Source: Litoditis marina (taxonomy: Eukaryota > Nematoda > Chromadorea > Rhabditida > Rhabditidae). Taken from it: a stretch of DNA of 64,000 bases. The DNA lies in the NCBI GenBank assembly GCA_964036275.1, contig OZ038433.1, positions 11,337,446-11,401,445 on the forward strand, read 5' to 3'. Both the position numbers and the translations under genes were made by a program. The notes below the pieces were generated by a model. That model was not told where the DNA came from, searched no databases, and worked only from the letters and a program-made list of their open reading frames with translations. Of the stretch, positions 21,600 through 35,700 are shown piece after piece (position 1 is the stretch's first letter; every line of letters starts with the position of its first letter).

Positions 21600-23600
21600 A
21601 AACGTGCGCACGCACGCGACGCGACAAAAACTTCAAAATAGGTCTTAGCGTACAAAACTTGGCGAAAAGGTGTATTTCTACCTATTCATGCTAAACACGA
21701 TTGAATTTTTTACCGAAACTCGCGTGCGTGCACGCGACGCGACAAAAAATTCAAATTAGGTTTTACAGTACGAAAATTGGAAAACAAATGTGATTGTACC
21801 TGCCCATGCTTAAAACAGTTACAAATTTTAACAAAACGTGCGCGCGTGCACGCGACGCGACAAAAACTTCAAAATAGGTCTTAGCGTACAAAACTTGGCG
21901 AAAAGGTGTAATTCTATATATTCATGCTGAACACGATTGAATTTTTAACCAAAACTCGCGTGCGTGCCCGCGACGCGACAAAAATTCAAATTAGGTTTTA
22001 CAGTACGAAAATTGGCAAACAAATGTGATTGTACCTGCCCATGCTTAAAACAGTTATAAATTTTAACAAAACGTGCGCGCGTGCACGCGACGCGACAAAA
22101 AACTTCAAACTAGATCTTAGCGTACAAAACTGAAAATGTGTAATTCTACCTATTCATGCTAAACACGATTGAACTTTTCACCAAAACTCGCGTGCGTTCA
22201 CGCGACGCGACAAAAAATTCAAATTAGGTTTTACAGTACGAAAATTGGCAAACAAATGTGATTGTACCTGCCAATGCTTAAAACAGTTATAAATTTTAAC
22301 AAAACGTGCGCGCGTGCACGCGACGCGACAAAAAACTTCAAAATAAGTCTTAGCGTACAAAACTGAAAATGTGTAATTCTACCTATTCATGCTAAACACG
22401 ATTGAACTTTTCACCAAAACACGCGTGCGTTCACGCGACGCGACAAAAAATTCAAATTAGGTTTTACAGTACGAAAATTGGCAACCAAATGTGATTCTAC
22501 TTGCTCATGCTTAAAACAGTTATAAATTTTTACAAAACGCGCGCGCGTGCACGCGACGCGACTAAAATTTCAAATTAGGTTTTACAGTACGAAAATTGGC
22601 GAACAGGTGTGATCGTAACTGCTCATGCTAAACACGATTCGAATTTTAAAAAATGCGCGCGCGTTCACGCGACGCGACAAAAAATTCAAATTAGGTTTTA
22701 CAGTACGAAAATTGGCAAACAAATGTGATTGTACCTGCCCATGCTTAAAACAGTTATAAATTTTAACAAAACGTGCGCGCGTGCACGCGACGCGACAAAA
22801 AAACTTCAAAATAGGTCTTAGCGTACAAAACTGAAAATGTGTAATTCTACCTATTCATGCTAAACACGATTGAACTTTTTACAAAATCTCGCGTGCGTGC
22901 ACGCGACGCGACAAAAAATTCAAATTAGGTTTTACAGTACGAAAATTGGCAAACAAATGTGATTGTACCTGCCCATGCTTAAAACAGTTATAAATTTTGA
23001 CAAAACGTGCGCGCGTGCACGCGACGCGACAAAAACTTCAAAATAGGTCTTAGCGTACAAAACTTGGCGAAAATGTGTAATTCTACCTATTCATGCTAAA
23101 CACGATTGAACTTTTCACCAAAACTCGCGTGCGTGCGCGCGACGCGACAAAAAATTCAAATTAGGTTTTACAGTACGAAAATTGGCAACCAAATGTGATT
23201 GTACCTGCTCATGCTCAAAACAGTTACAAATTTTAACAAAACGCGCGCGCGTGCACGCGACGCGACTAAAATTTCAAATTAGGTTTTACAGTACGAAAAT
23301 TGGCGAACAGGTGTGATCGTAACTGCTCATGCCAAACACGATTCGAATTTTAAAAAATGCGCGCGCGTTCACGCGACGCGACAAAAAATTTCAAAGGAGG
23401 TTAAACAGTTCGAAATTTTGCGAACAGTTCTGATCGTACCTACTCGTGCTAAACACAACTTTACATTTTGACAGAACGCGCGCGCGTGCACGCGACGCGA
23501 CGAAAAATTTCAAAGTAGGTTTACCAGTTCGAAATTTTGCGAACAAGCGTGATCGTACCTGGTGATGTTGAACACGATTCAAATTTATAAAAATTGCCGT
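21600..23600. repeat. About 118-bp satellite with CG-rich head, two alternating monomer types
   Basis: About 17 monomers, each opening with GTGCACGCGACGCGACAAAA. Two types alternate: one continues CTTCAAAATAGGTCTTAGCG, the other ATTCAAATTAGGTTTTACAG. The real repeating unit is therefore a dimer of about 236 bp. The GCGCGCGTGCACGCG heads are alternating purine-pyrimidine and could adopt Z-DNA, which is an inference. The last two monomers are degenerate. Confidence 0.85.
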
Positions 23601-23713
23601 GAGAAAGTCGATCTTCTGCAAACCCATGGCACGGGCTTGGTATAACGAATAATAGTCATGGTTGGTATCGTTTTGTACAGAATTTTACAAGTAATATACA
23701 AGATTTACAACTG

Positions 23714-23734
23714 CTAGACGCCGCAGGCGTCTAG
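23714..23734 (+). other. Terminal hairpin of Helitron-like element II
   Basis: Identical to 20528-20548 and followed directly by T of the host satellite (TCTGAGGTTAGAC). Confidence 0.8.
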
Positions 23735-26700
23735 TCTGAGGTTAGACAGTTCCGCATAATTCTACCCATACGAGATACGGCGCAACGAGGGCTAGAGAAA
23801 AGAGAGCCTAGAGAAATCTGAGGTTGGACAGTTCCGCATAAATCTACCCATACGAGATACGGCGCAACAAGGGCTAGAGAGAAGAGAGCCTAGAGAAATC
23901 TGAGGTTAGACAGTTCCGCATAATTCTACCCATACGAGATACGGCGCAACGAGGGCTAGAGAAAAGAGAGCCTAGAGAAATCTGAGGTTAGACAGTTCCG
24001 CATAAATCTACCCATACGAGATACGGCACAACAAGGGCTAGAGAAAATAGAGCCTAGAGAAATCTGAGGTTAGACAGTTCCGCATAAATCTACCCATACG
24101 AGATACGGCGCAACGAGGGCTAGAGAAAAGAGAGCATAGAGAAATCTGAGGTTAGACAGTTCCGCATAAATCTACCCATACGAGATACGGCGCAACAAGG
24201 GCTAGAGAGAAGAGAGCATAGAGAAATCTGAGGCTAGACAGTTCCGCATAAATCTACCCATACGAGATACGGCGCAACAAGGGCTAGAGAGAAGAGAGCC
24301 TAGAGAAATCTGAGGTTAGACAGTTCCGCATAATTCTACCCATACGAGATACGGCGCAACGAGGGCTAGAGAAAAGAGAGCATAGAGAAATCTGAGGTTA
24401 GACAGTTCCGCATAAATCTACCCATACGAGATACGGCACAACAAGGGCTAGAGAAAAGAGAGCATAGAGAAATCTCAGGTCAGACAGTTCCTTATAAATC
24501 TACCCATACGAGATACGGCGCAACGAGGGCTAGAGAAAAGAGAGCATAGAGAAATCTGAGGTTAGACAGTTGCGCATAATTCTACCCATACGAGATACGG
24601 CGCAACGAGGGCTAGAGAAAAGAGAGCATAGAGAAATCTGAGGTTAGACAGTTCCGCATAAATCTACCCATACGAGATACGGCGCAACAAGGGCTAGAGA
24701 GAAGAGAGCCTAGAGAAATCTGAGGTTAGACAGTTCCGCATAATTCTACCCATACGAGATACGGCGCAACGAGGGCTAGAGAAAATAGAGCATAGAGAAA
24801 TCTGAGGTTAGACAGTTCCGCATAAATCTACCCATACGAGATACGACGCAACGAGGGCTAGAGAAAATAGAGCCTAGAGAAATCTGAGGTTAGACAGTTC
24901 CGCATAAATCTACCCATACGAGATACGGCGCAACGAGGGCTAGAGAAAAGAGAGCATAGAGAAATCTGAGGTTAGACAGTTCCGCATAAATCTACCCATA
25001 CGAGATAAGGCGCAACAAGGGCTAGAGAGAAGAGAGCATAGAGAAATCTGAGGTTAGACAGTTCCGCATAAATCTACCCATACGAGATACGGCGCAACAA
25101 GGGCTAGAGAGAAGAGAGCCTAGAGAAATCTGAGGTTAGACAGTTCCGCATAATTCTACCCATACGAGATACGGCGCAACGAGGGCTAGAGAAAAGAGAG
25201 CATAGAGAAATCTGAGGTTAGACAGTTCCGCATAAATCTACCCATACGAGATACGGCACAACAAGGGCTAGAGAAAAGAGAGCATAGAGAAATCTCAGGT
25301 CAGACAGTTCCTTATAAATCTACCCATACGAGATACGGCGCAACGAAGGCTAGAGAAAAGAGAGCATAGAGAAATCTGAGGTTAGACAGTTGCGCATAAT
25401 TCTACCCATACGAGATACGGCGCAACGAGGGCTAGAGAAAAGAGAGCATAGAGAAATCTGAGGTTAGACAGTTCCGCATAAATCTACCCATACGAGATAC
25501 GGCGCAACAAGGGCTAGAAAGAAGAGAGCCTAGAGAAATCTGAGGTTAGACAGTTCCGCATAATTCTACCCATACGAGATACGGCGCAACGAGGGCTAGA
25601 GAAAATAGAGCATAGAGAAATCTGAGGTTAGACAGTTCCGCATAAATCTACCCATACGAGATACGGCGCAACGGGGGCTAGAGAAAAGAGAGCACAGAGA
25701 AATCTGAGGTTAGACAGTTCCGCATAAATCTACCCATACGAGATACGGCGCAACAAGGGCTAGAGAGAAGAGAGCCTAGAGAAATCTGAGGTTAGACAGT
25801 TCCGCATAAATCTACCCATACGAGATACGGCGCAACGGGGGCTAGAGAAAAGAGAGCATAGAGAAATCTGAGGTTAGACAGTTCCGCATAAATCTACCCA
25901 TACGAGATACGGCGCAACGAGGGCTAGAGAAAATAGAGCATAGAGAAATCTGAGGTTAGACAGTTCCGCATAAATCTACCCATACGAGATACGGCGCAAC
26001 GGGGGCTAGAGAAAAGAGAGCATAGAGAAATCTGAGGTTAGACAGTTCCGCATAAATCTACCCATACGAGATACGGCGCAACGAGGGCTAGAGAAAATAG
26101 AGCATAGAGAAATCTGAGGTTAGACAGTTCCGCATAAATCTACCCATACGAGATACGGCGCAACGAAGGCTAGAGAAAAGAGAGCATAGATATATCTGAG
26201 GTTAGACAGTTGCGCATAATTCTACCCATACGAGATACGGCGCAACGAGGGCTAGAGAAAAGAGAGCATAGAGAAATCTGAGGTTAGACAGTTCCGCATA
26301 AATCTACCCATACGAGATACGGCGCAACAAGGGCTAGAGAGAAGAGAGCCTAGAGAAATCTGAGGTTAGACAGTTCCGCATAATTCTACCCATACGAGAT
26401 ACGGCGCAACGAGGGCTAGAGAAAAGAGAGCATAGAGAAATCTGAGGTCAGACAGTTCCGCATAATTCTACCCATACGAGATACGGCGCAACGAGGGCTA
26501 GAGAAAAGAGAGCATAGAGAAATCTGAGGTTAGACAGTTCCGCATAATTCTACCCATACGAGATACGGCGCAACGAGGGCTAGAGAAAAGAGAGCATAGA
26601 GAAATCTGAGGTTAGACAGTTCCGCATAATTCTACCCATACGAGATACGGCGCAACGAGGGCTAGAGAAAAGAGAGCATAGAGAAATCTGAGGTTAGACA

Positions 26701-29700
26701 GTTCCGCATAAATCTACCCATACGAGATACGGCGCAACAAGGGCTAGAGAGAAGAGAGCCTAGAGAAATCTGAGGTCAGACAGTTCCGCATAATTCTACT
26801 CATACGAGATACGGCGCAACGAGGGCTAGAGAAAAGAGAGCATAGAGAACTCTGAGGTTAGACAGTTCCGCATAATTCTACCCATACGAGATACGGCGCA
26901 ACGAGGGCTAGAGAAAAGAGAGCATAGAGAAATCTGAGGTTAGACAGTTCCGCATAAATCTACCCATACGAGATACGGCGCAACAAGGGCTAGAGAGAAG
27001 AGAGCCTAGAGAAATCTGAGGTTAGACAGTTCCGCATAATTCTACCCATACGAGATACGGCGCAACGAGGGCTAGAGAAAAGAGAGCATAGAGAAATCTG
27101 AGGTTAGACAGTTCCGCATAAATCTACCCATACGAGATACGGCACAACAAGGGCTAGAGAAAAGAGAGCATAGAGAAATCTGAGGTTAGACAGTTCCGCA
27201 TAATTCTACCCATACGAGATACGGCGCAACGAGGGCTAGAGAAAAGAGAGCCTAGAGAAATCTGAGGTTGGACAGTTCCGCATAAATCTACCCATACGAG
27301 ATACGGCGCAACAAGGGCTAGAGAGAAGAGAGCCTAGAGAAATCTGAGGTTAGACAGTTCCGCATAATTCTACCCATACGAGATACGGCGCAACGAGGGC
27401 TAGAGAAAAGAGAGCCTAGAGAAATCTGAGGTTAGACAGTTCCGCATAAATCTACCCATACGAGATACGGCACAACAAGGGCTAGAGAAAATAGAGCCTA
27501 GAGAAATCTGAGGTTAGACAGTTCCGCATAAATCTACCCATACGAGATACGGCGCAACGAGGGCTAGAGAAAAGAGAGCATAGAGAAATCTGAGGTTAGA
27601 CAGTTCCGCATAAATCTACCCATACGAGATACGGCGCAACAAGGGCTAGAGAGAAGAGAGCATAGAGAAATCTGAGGCTAGACAGTTCCGCATAAATCTA
27701 CCCATACGAGATACGGCGCAACAAGGGCTAGAGAAAAGAGAGCATAGAGAAATCTGAGGTTAGACAGTTCCGCATAAATCTACCCATACGAGATACGGCG
27801 CAACAAGGGCTAGAGAGAAGAGAGCCTAGAGAAATCTGAGGTTAGACAGTTCCGCATAATTGTACCCATACGAGATACGGCGCAACGAGGGCTAGAGAAA
27901 ATAGAGCATAGAGAAATCTGAGGTTAGACAGTTCCGCATAAATCTACCCATACGAGATACGGCGCAACGGGGGCTAGAGAAAAGAGAGCATAGAGAAATC
28001 TGAGGTTAGACAGTTCCGCATAAATCTACCCATACGAGATACGGCGCAACAAGGGCTAGAGAGAAGAGAGCCTAGAGAAATCTGAGGTTAGACAGTTCCG
28101 CATAAATCTACCCATACGAGATACGGCGCAACAAGGGCTAGAGAGAAGAGAGCCTAGAGAAATCTGAGGTTAGACAGTTCCGCATAATTCTACCCATACG
28201 AGATACGGCGCAACGAGGGCTAGAGAAAAGAGAGCATAGAGAAATCTGAGGTTAGACAGTTCCGCATAAATCTACCCATACGAGATACGGCGCAACAAGG
28301 GCTAGAGAGAAGAGAGCCTAGAGAAATCTGAGGTCAGACAGTTCCGCATAATTCTACCCATACGAGATACGGCGCAACGAGGGCTAGAGAAAAGAGAGCA
28401 TAGAGAAATCTGAGGTTAGACAGTTCCGCATAAATCTACCCATACGAGATACGGCGCAACAAGGGCTAGAGAGAAGAGAGCCTAGAGAAATCTGAGGTCA
28501 GACAGTTCCGCATAATTCTACTCATACGAGATACGGCGCAACGAGGGCTAGAGAAAAGAGAGCATAGAGAACTCTGAGGTTAGACAGTTCCGCATAATTC
28601 TACCCATACGAGATACGGCGCAACGAGGGCTAGAGAAAAGAGAGCATAGAGAAATCTGAGGTTAGACAGTTCCGCATAAATCTACCCATACGAGATACGG
28701 CGCAACAAGGGCTAGAGAGAAGAGAGCCTAGAGAAATCTGAGGTTAGACAGTTCCGCATAATTCTACCCATACGAGATACGGCGCAACGAGGGCTAGAGA
28801 AAAGAGAGCATAGAGAAATCTGAGGTTAGACAGTTCCGCATAAATCTACCCATACGAGATACGGCACAACAAGGGCTAGAGAAAAGAGAGCATAGAGAAA
28901 TCTGAGGTTAGACAGTTCCGCATAATTCTACCCATACGAGATACGGCGCAACGAGGGCTAGAGAAAAGAGAGCCTAGAGAAATCTGAGGTTGGACAGTTC
29001 CGCATAAATCTACCCATACGAGATACGGCGCAACAAGGGCTAGAGAGAAGAGAGCCTAGAGAAATCTGAGGTTAGACAGTTCCGCATAATTCTACCCATA
29101 CGAGATACGGCGCAACGAGGGCTAGAGAAAAGAGAGCCTAGAGAAATCTGAGGTTAGACAGTTCCGCATAAATCTACCCATACGAGATACGGCACAACAA
29201 GGGCTAGAGAAAATAGAGCCTAGAGAAATCTGAGGTTAGACAGTTCCGCATAAATCTACCCATACGAGATACGGCGCAACGAGGGCTAGAGAAAAGAGAG
29301 CATAGAGAAATCTGAGGTTAGACAGTTCCGCATAAATCTACCCATACGAGATACGGCGCAACAAGGGCTAGAGAGAAGAGAGCATAGAGAAATCTGAGGC
29401 TAGACAGTTCCGCATAAATCTACCCATACGAGATACGGCGCAACAAGGGCTAGAGAGAAGAGAGCCTAGAGAAATCTGAGGTTAGACAGTTCCGCATAAT
29501 TCTACCCATACGAGATACGGCGCAACGAGGGCTAGAGAAAAGAGAGCATAGAGAAATCTGAGGCTAGACAGTTCCGCATAAATCTACCCATACGAGATAC
29601 GGCGCAACAAGGGCTAGAGAGAAGAGAGCATAGAGAAATCTGAGGTTAGACAGTTCCGCATAAATCTACCCATACGAGATACGGCGCAACAAGGGCTAGA

Positions 29701-32700
29701 GAAAAGAGAGCATAGAGAAATCTGAGGTTAGACAGTTCCGCATAAATCTACCCATACGAGATACGGCGCAACAAGGGCTAGAGAGAAGAGAGCATAGAGA
29801 AATCTGAGGCTAGACAGTTCCGCATAAATCTACCCATACGAGATACGGCGCAACAAGGGCTAGAGAGAAGAGAGCCTAGAGAAATCTGAGGTTAGACAGT
29901 TCCGCATAAATCTACCCATACGAGATACGGCGCAACGAGGGCTAGAGAAAAGAGAGCATAGAGAAATCTGAGGTTAGACAGTTCCGCATAAATCTACCCA
30001 TACGAGATACGGCGCAACAAGGGCTAGAGAGAAGAGAGCCTAGAGAAATCTGAGGTTAGACAGTTCCGCATAATTCTACCCATACGAGATACGGCGCAAC
30101 AAGGGCTAGAGAGAAGAGAGCATAGAGAAATCTGAGGTTAGACAGTTCCGCATAAATCTACCCATACGAGATACGGCGCAACAAGGGCTAGAGAAAAGAG
30201 AGCATAGAGAAATCTGAGGTTAGACAGTTCCGCATAAATCTACCCATACGAGATACGGCGCAACAAGGGCTAGAGAGAAGAGAGCATAGAGAAATCTGAG
30301 GCTAGACAGTTCCGCATAAATCTACCCATACGAGATACGGCGCAACAAGGGCTAGAGAGAAGAGAGCATAGAGAAATCTGAGGTTAGACAGTTCCGCATA
30401 AATCTACCCATACGAGATACGGCGCAACAAGGGCTAGAGAAAAGAGAGCATAGAGAAATCTGAGGTTAGACAGTTCCGCATAAATCTACCCATACGAGAT
30501 ACGGCGCAACAAGGGCTAGAGAGAAGAGAGCATAGAGAAATCTGAGGCTAGACAGTTCCGCATAAATCTACCCATACGAGATACGGCGCAACAAGGGCTA
30601 GAGAGAAGAGAGCCTAGAGAAATCTGAGGTTAGACAGTTCCGCATAAATCTACCCATACGAGATACGGCGCAACGAGGGCTAGAGAAAAGAGAGCATAGA
30701 GAAATCTGAGGTTAGACAGTTCCGCATAAATCTACCCATACGAGATACGGCGCAACAAGGGCTAGAGAGAAGAGAGCCTAGAGAAATCTGAGGTTAGACA
30801 GTTCCGCATAATTCTACCCATACGAGATACGGCGCAACGAGGGCTAGAGAAAAGAGAGCATAGAGAAATCTGAGGTTAGACAGTTCCGCATAAATCTACC
30901 CATACGAGATACGGCGCAACAAGGGCTAGAGAGAAGAGAGCATAGAGAAATCTGAGGCTAGACAGTTCCGCATAAATCTACCCATACGAGATACGGCGCA
31001 ACAAGGGCTAGAGAGAAGAGAGCCTAGAGAAATCTGAGGTTAGACAGTTCCGCATAATTCTACCCATACGAGATACGGCGCAACGAGGGCTAGAGAAAAG
31101 AGAGCATAGAGAAATCTGAGGCTAGACAGTTCCGCATAAATCTACCCATACGAGATACGGCGCAACAAGGGCTAGAGAGAAGAGAGCCTAGAGAAATCTG
31201 AGGTTAGACAGTTCCGCATAATTCTACCCATACGAGATACGGCGCAACGAGGGCTAGAGAAAAGAGAGCATAGAGAAATCTGAGGCTAGACAGTTCCGCA
31301 TAAATCTACCCATACGAGATACGGCGCAACGAGGGCTAGAGAGAAGAGAGCATAGAGAAATCTGAGGTTAGACAGTTCCGCATAAATCTACCCATACGAG
31401 ATACGGCGCAACAAGGGCTAGAGAAAAGAGAGCATAGAGAAATCTGAGGTTAGACAGTTCCGCATAAATCTACCCATACGAGATACGGCGCAACAAGGGC
31501 TAGAGAGAAGAGAGCATAGAGAAATCTGAGGCTAGACAGTTCCGCATAAATCTACCCATACGAGATACGGCGCAACAAGGGCTAGAGAGAAGAGAGCCTA
31601 GAGAAATCTGAGGTTAGACAGTTCCGCATAATTCTACCCATACGAGATACGGCGCAACGAGGGCTAGAGAAAAGAGAGCATAGAGAAATCTGAGGTTAGA
31701 CAGTTCCGCATAAATCTACCCATACGAGATACGGCACAACAAGGGCTAGAGAAAAGAGAGCATAGAGAAATCTCAGGTCAGACAGTTCCTTATAAATCTA
31801 CCCATACGAGATACGGCGCAACGAGGGCTAGAGAAAAGAGAGCATAGAGAAATCTCAGGTCAGACAGTTCCTTATAAATCTACCCATACGAGATACGGCG
31901 CAACGAGGGCTAGAGAAAAGAGAGCATAGAGAAATCTGAGGTTAGACAGTTGCGCATAATTCTACCCATACGAGATACGGCGCAACGAGGGCTAGAGAAA
32001 AGAGAGCATAGAGAAATCTGAGGTTAGACAGTTCCGCATAAATCTACCCATACGAGATACGGCGCAACAAGGGCTAGAGAGAAGAGAGCCTAGAGAAATC
32101 TGAGGTTAGACAGTTCCGCATAATTCTACCCATACGAGATACGGCGCAACGAGGGCTAGAGAAAAGAGAGCCTAGAGAAATCTGAGGTTAGACAGTTCCG
32201 CATAATTCTACCCATACGAGATACGGCGCAACGAGGGCTAGAGAAAAGAGAGCATAGAGAAATCTGAGGTCAGACAGTTCCGCATAATTCTACCCATACG
32301 AGATACGGCGCAACGAGGGCTAGAGAAAAGAGAGCATAGAGAAATCTGAGGTTAGACAGTTCCGCATAATTCTACCCATACGAGATACGGCGCAACGAGG
32401 GCTAGAGAAAAGAGAGCATAGAGAAATCTGAGGTTAGACAGTTCCGCATAATTCTACCCATACGAGATACGGCGCAACGAGGGCTAGAGAAAAGAGAGCA
32501 TAGAGAAATCTGAGGTTAGACAGTTCCGCATAAATCTACCCATACGAGATACGGCGCAACAAGGGCTAGAGAGAAGAGAGCCTAGAGAAATCTGAGGTCA
32601 GACAGTTCCGCATAATTCTACTCATACGAGATACGGCGCAACGAGGGCTAGAGAAAAGAGAGCATAGAGAACTCTGAGGTTAGACAGTTCCGCATAATTC

Positions 32701-35700
32701 TACCCATACGAGATACGGCGCAACGAGGGCTAGAGAAAAGAGAGCCTAGAGAAATCTGAGGTTGGACAGTTCCGCATAAATCTACCCATACGAGATACGG
32801 CGCAACAAGGGCTAGAGAGAAGAGAGCCTAGAGAAATCTGAGGTTAGACAGTTCCGCATAATTCTACCCATACGAGATACGGCGCAACGAGGGCTAGAGA
32901 AAAGAGAGCCTAGAGAAATCTGAGGTTAGACAGTTCCGCATAAATCTACCCATACGAGATACGGCACAACAAGGGCTAGAGAAAATAGAGCCTAGAGAAA
33001 TCTGAGGTTAGACAGTTCCGCATAAATCTACCCATACGAGATACGGCGCAACGAGGGCTAGAGAAAAGAGAGCATAGAGAAATCTGAGGTTAGACAGTTC
33101 CGCATAAATCTACCCATACGAGATACGGCGCAACAAGGGCTAGAGAGAAGAGAGCATAGAGAAATCTGAGGCTAGACAGTTCCGCATAAATCTACCCATA
33201 CGAGATACGGCGCAACAAGGGCTAGAGAGAAGAGAGCCTAGAGAAATCTGAGGTTAGACAGTTCCGCATAATTCTACCCATACGAGATACGGCGCAACGA
33301 GGGCTAGAGAAAAGAGAGCATAGAGAAATCTGAGGTTAGACAGTTCCGCATAAATCTACCCATACGAGATACGGCACAACAAGGGCTAGAGAAAAGAGAG
33401 CATAGAGAAATCTCAGGTCAGACAGTTCCTTATAAATCTACCCATACGAGATACGGCGCAACGAGGGCTAGAGAAAAGAGAGCATAGAGAAATCTGAGGT
33501 TAGACAGTTGCGCATAATTCTACCCATACGAGATACGGCGCAACGAGGGCTAGAGAAAAGAGAGCATAGAGAAATCTGAGGTTAGACAGTTCCGCATAAA
33601 TCTACCCATACGAGATACGGCGCAACAAGGGCTAGAGAGAAGAGAGCCTAGAGAAATCTGAGGTTAGACAGTTCCGCATAATTCTACCCATACGAGATAC
33701 GGCGCAACGAGGGCTAGAGAAAAGAGAGCCTAGAGAAATCTGAGGTTAGACAGTTCCGCATAATTCTACCCATACGAGATACGGCGCAACGAGGGCTAGA
33801 GAAAAGAGAGCATAGAGAAATCTGAGGTCAGACAGTTCCGCATAATTCTACCCATACGAGATACGGCGCAACGAGGGCTAGAGAAAAGAGAGCATAGAGA
33901 AATCTGAGGTTAGACAGTTCCGCATAATTCTACCCATACGAGATACGGCGCAACGAGGGCTAGAGAAAAGAGAGCATAGAGAAATCTGAGGTTAGACAGT
34001 TCCGCATAATTCTACCCATACGAGATACGGCGCAACGAGGGCTAGAGAAAAGAGAGCATAGAGAAATCTGAGGTTAGACAGTTCCGCATAAATCTACCCA
34101 TACGAGATACGGCGCAACAAGGGCTAGAGAGAAGAGAGCCTAGAGAAATCTGAGGTCAGACAGTTCCGCATAATTCTACTCATACGAGATACGGCGCAAC
34201 GAGGGCTAGAGAAAAGAGAGCATAGAGAACTCTGAGGTTAGACAGTTCCGCATAATTCTACCCATACGAGATACGGCGCAACGAGGGCTAGAGAAAAGAG
34301 AGCCTAGAGAAATCTGAGGTTGGACAGTTCCGCATAAATCTACCCATACGAGATACGGCGCAACAAGGGCTAGAGAGAAGAGAGCCTAGAGAAATCTGAG
34401 GTTAGACAGTTCCGCATAATTCTACCCATACGAGATACGGCGCAACGAGGGCTAGAGAAAAGAGAGCCTAGAGAAATCTGAGGTTAGACAGTTCCGCATA
34501 AATCTACCCATACGAGATACGGCACAACAAGGGCTAGAGAAAATAGAGCCTAGAGAAATCTGAGGTTAGACAGTTCCGCATAAATCTACCCATACGAGAT
34601 ACGGCGCAACGAGGGCTAGAGAAAAGAGAGCATAGAGAAATCTGAGGTTAGACAGTTCCGCATAAATCTACCCATACGAGATACGGCGCAACAAGGGCTA
34701 GAGAGAAGAGAGCATAGAGAAATCTGAGGCTAGACAGTTCCGCATAAATCTACCCATACGAGATACGGCGCAACAAGGGCTAGAGAGAAGAGAGCCTAGA
34801 GAAATCTGAGGTTAGACAGTTCCGCATAATTCTACCCATACGAGATACGGCGCAACGAGGGCTAGAGAAAAGAGAGCATAGAGAAATCTGAGGTTAGACA
34901 GTTCCGCATAAATCTACCCATACGAGATACGGCACAACAAGGGCTAGAGAAAAGAGAGCATAGAGAAATCTCAGGTCAGACAGTTCCTTATAAATCTACC
35001 CATACGAGATACGGCGCAACGAGGGCTAGAGAAAAGAGAGCATAGAGAAATCTGAGGTTAGACAGTTGCGCATAATTCTACCCATACGAGATACGGCGCA
35101 ACGAGGGCTAGAGAAAAGAGAGCATAGAGAAATCTGAGGTTAGACAGTTCCGCATAAATCTACCCATACGAGATACGGCGCAACAAGGGCTAGAGAGAAG
35201 AGAGTCTAGAGAAATCTGAGGTTAGACAGTTCCGCATAATTCTACCCATACGAGATACGGCGCAACGAGGGCTAGAGAAAATAGAGCATAGAGAAATCTG
35301 AGGTTAGACAGTTCCGCATAAATCTACCCATACGAGATACGACGCAACGAGGGCTAGAGAAAATAGAGCCTAGAGAAATCTGAGGTTAGACAGTTCCGCA
35401 TAAATCTACCCATACGAGATACGGCGCAACGAGGGCTAGAGAAAAGAGAGCATAGAGAAATCTGAGGTTAGACAGTTCCGCATAAATCTACCCATACGAG
35501 ATACGGCGCAACAAGGGCTAGAGAGAAGAGAGCATAGAGAAATCTGAGGTTAGACAGTTCCGCATAAATCTACCCATACGAGATACGGCGCAACAAGGGC
35601 TAGAGAGAAGAGAGCCTAGAGAAATCTGAGGTTAGACAGTTCCGCATAATTCTACCCATACGAGATACGGCGCAACGAGGGCTAGAGAAAAGAGAGCATA

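Larger units (their letters stand above)
20549..23734 (+). mobile_element. Helitron-like element II with internal satellite (non-autonomous)
   Basis: Starts TCCCCGCTCC immediately after the CTAG of element I (no bases between), contains one 836-bp unit, and then a segment starting TCCCCTCCTCC at 21385. The first 200 bp of that segment are recognisably related to the 836-bp unit (AGCGGACAACGCACC, AATTCTGCCGCGCTCCAC, AAAGTACGG). The middle is a roughly 118-bp satellite. It ends with the same CTAGACGCC...GGCGTCTAG hairpin, after which the host 82-bp monomer resumes at TCTGAGG. No transposase-like frame is seen. Confidence 0.62.
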
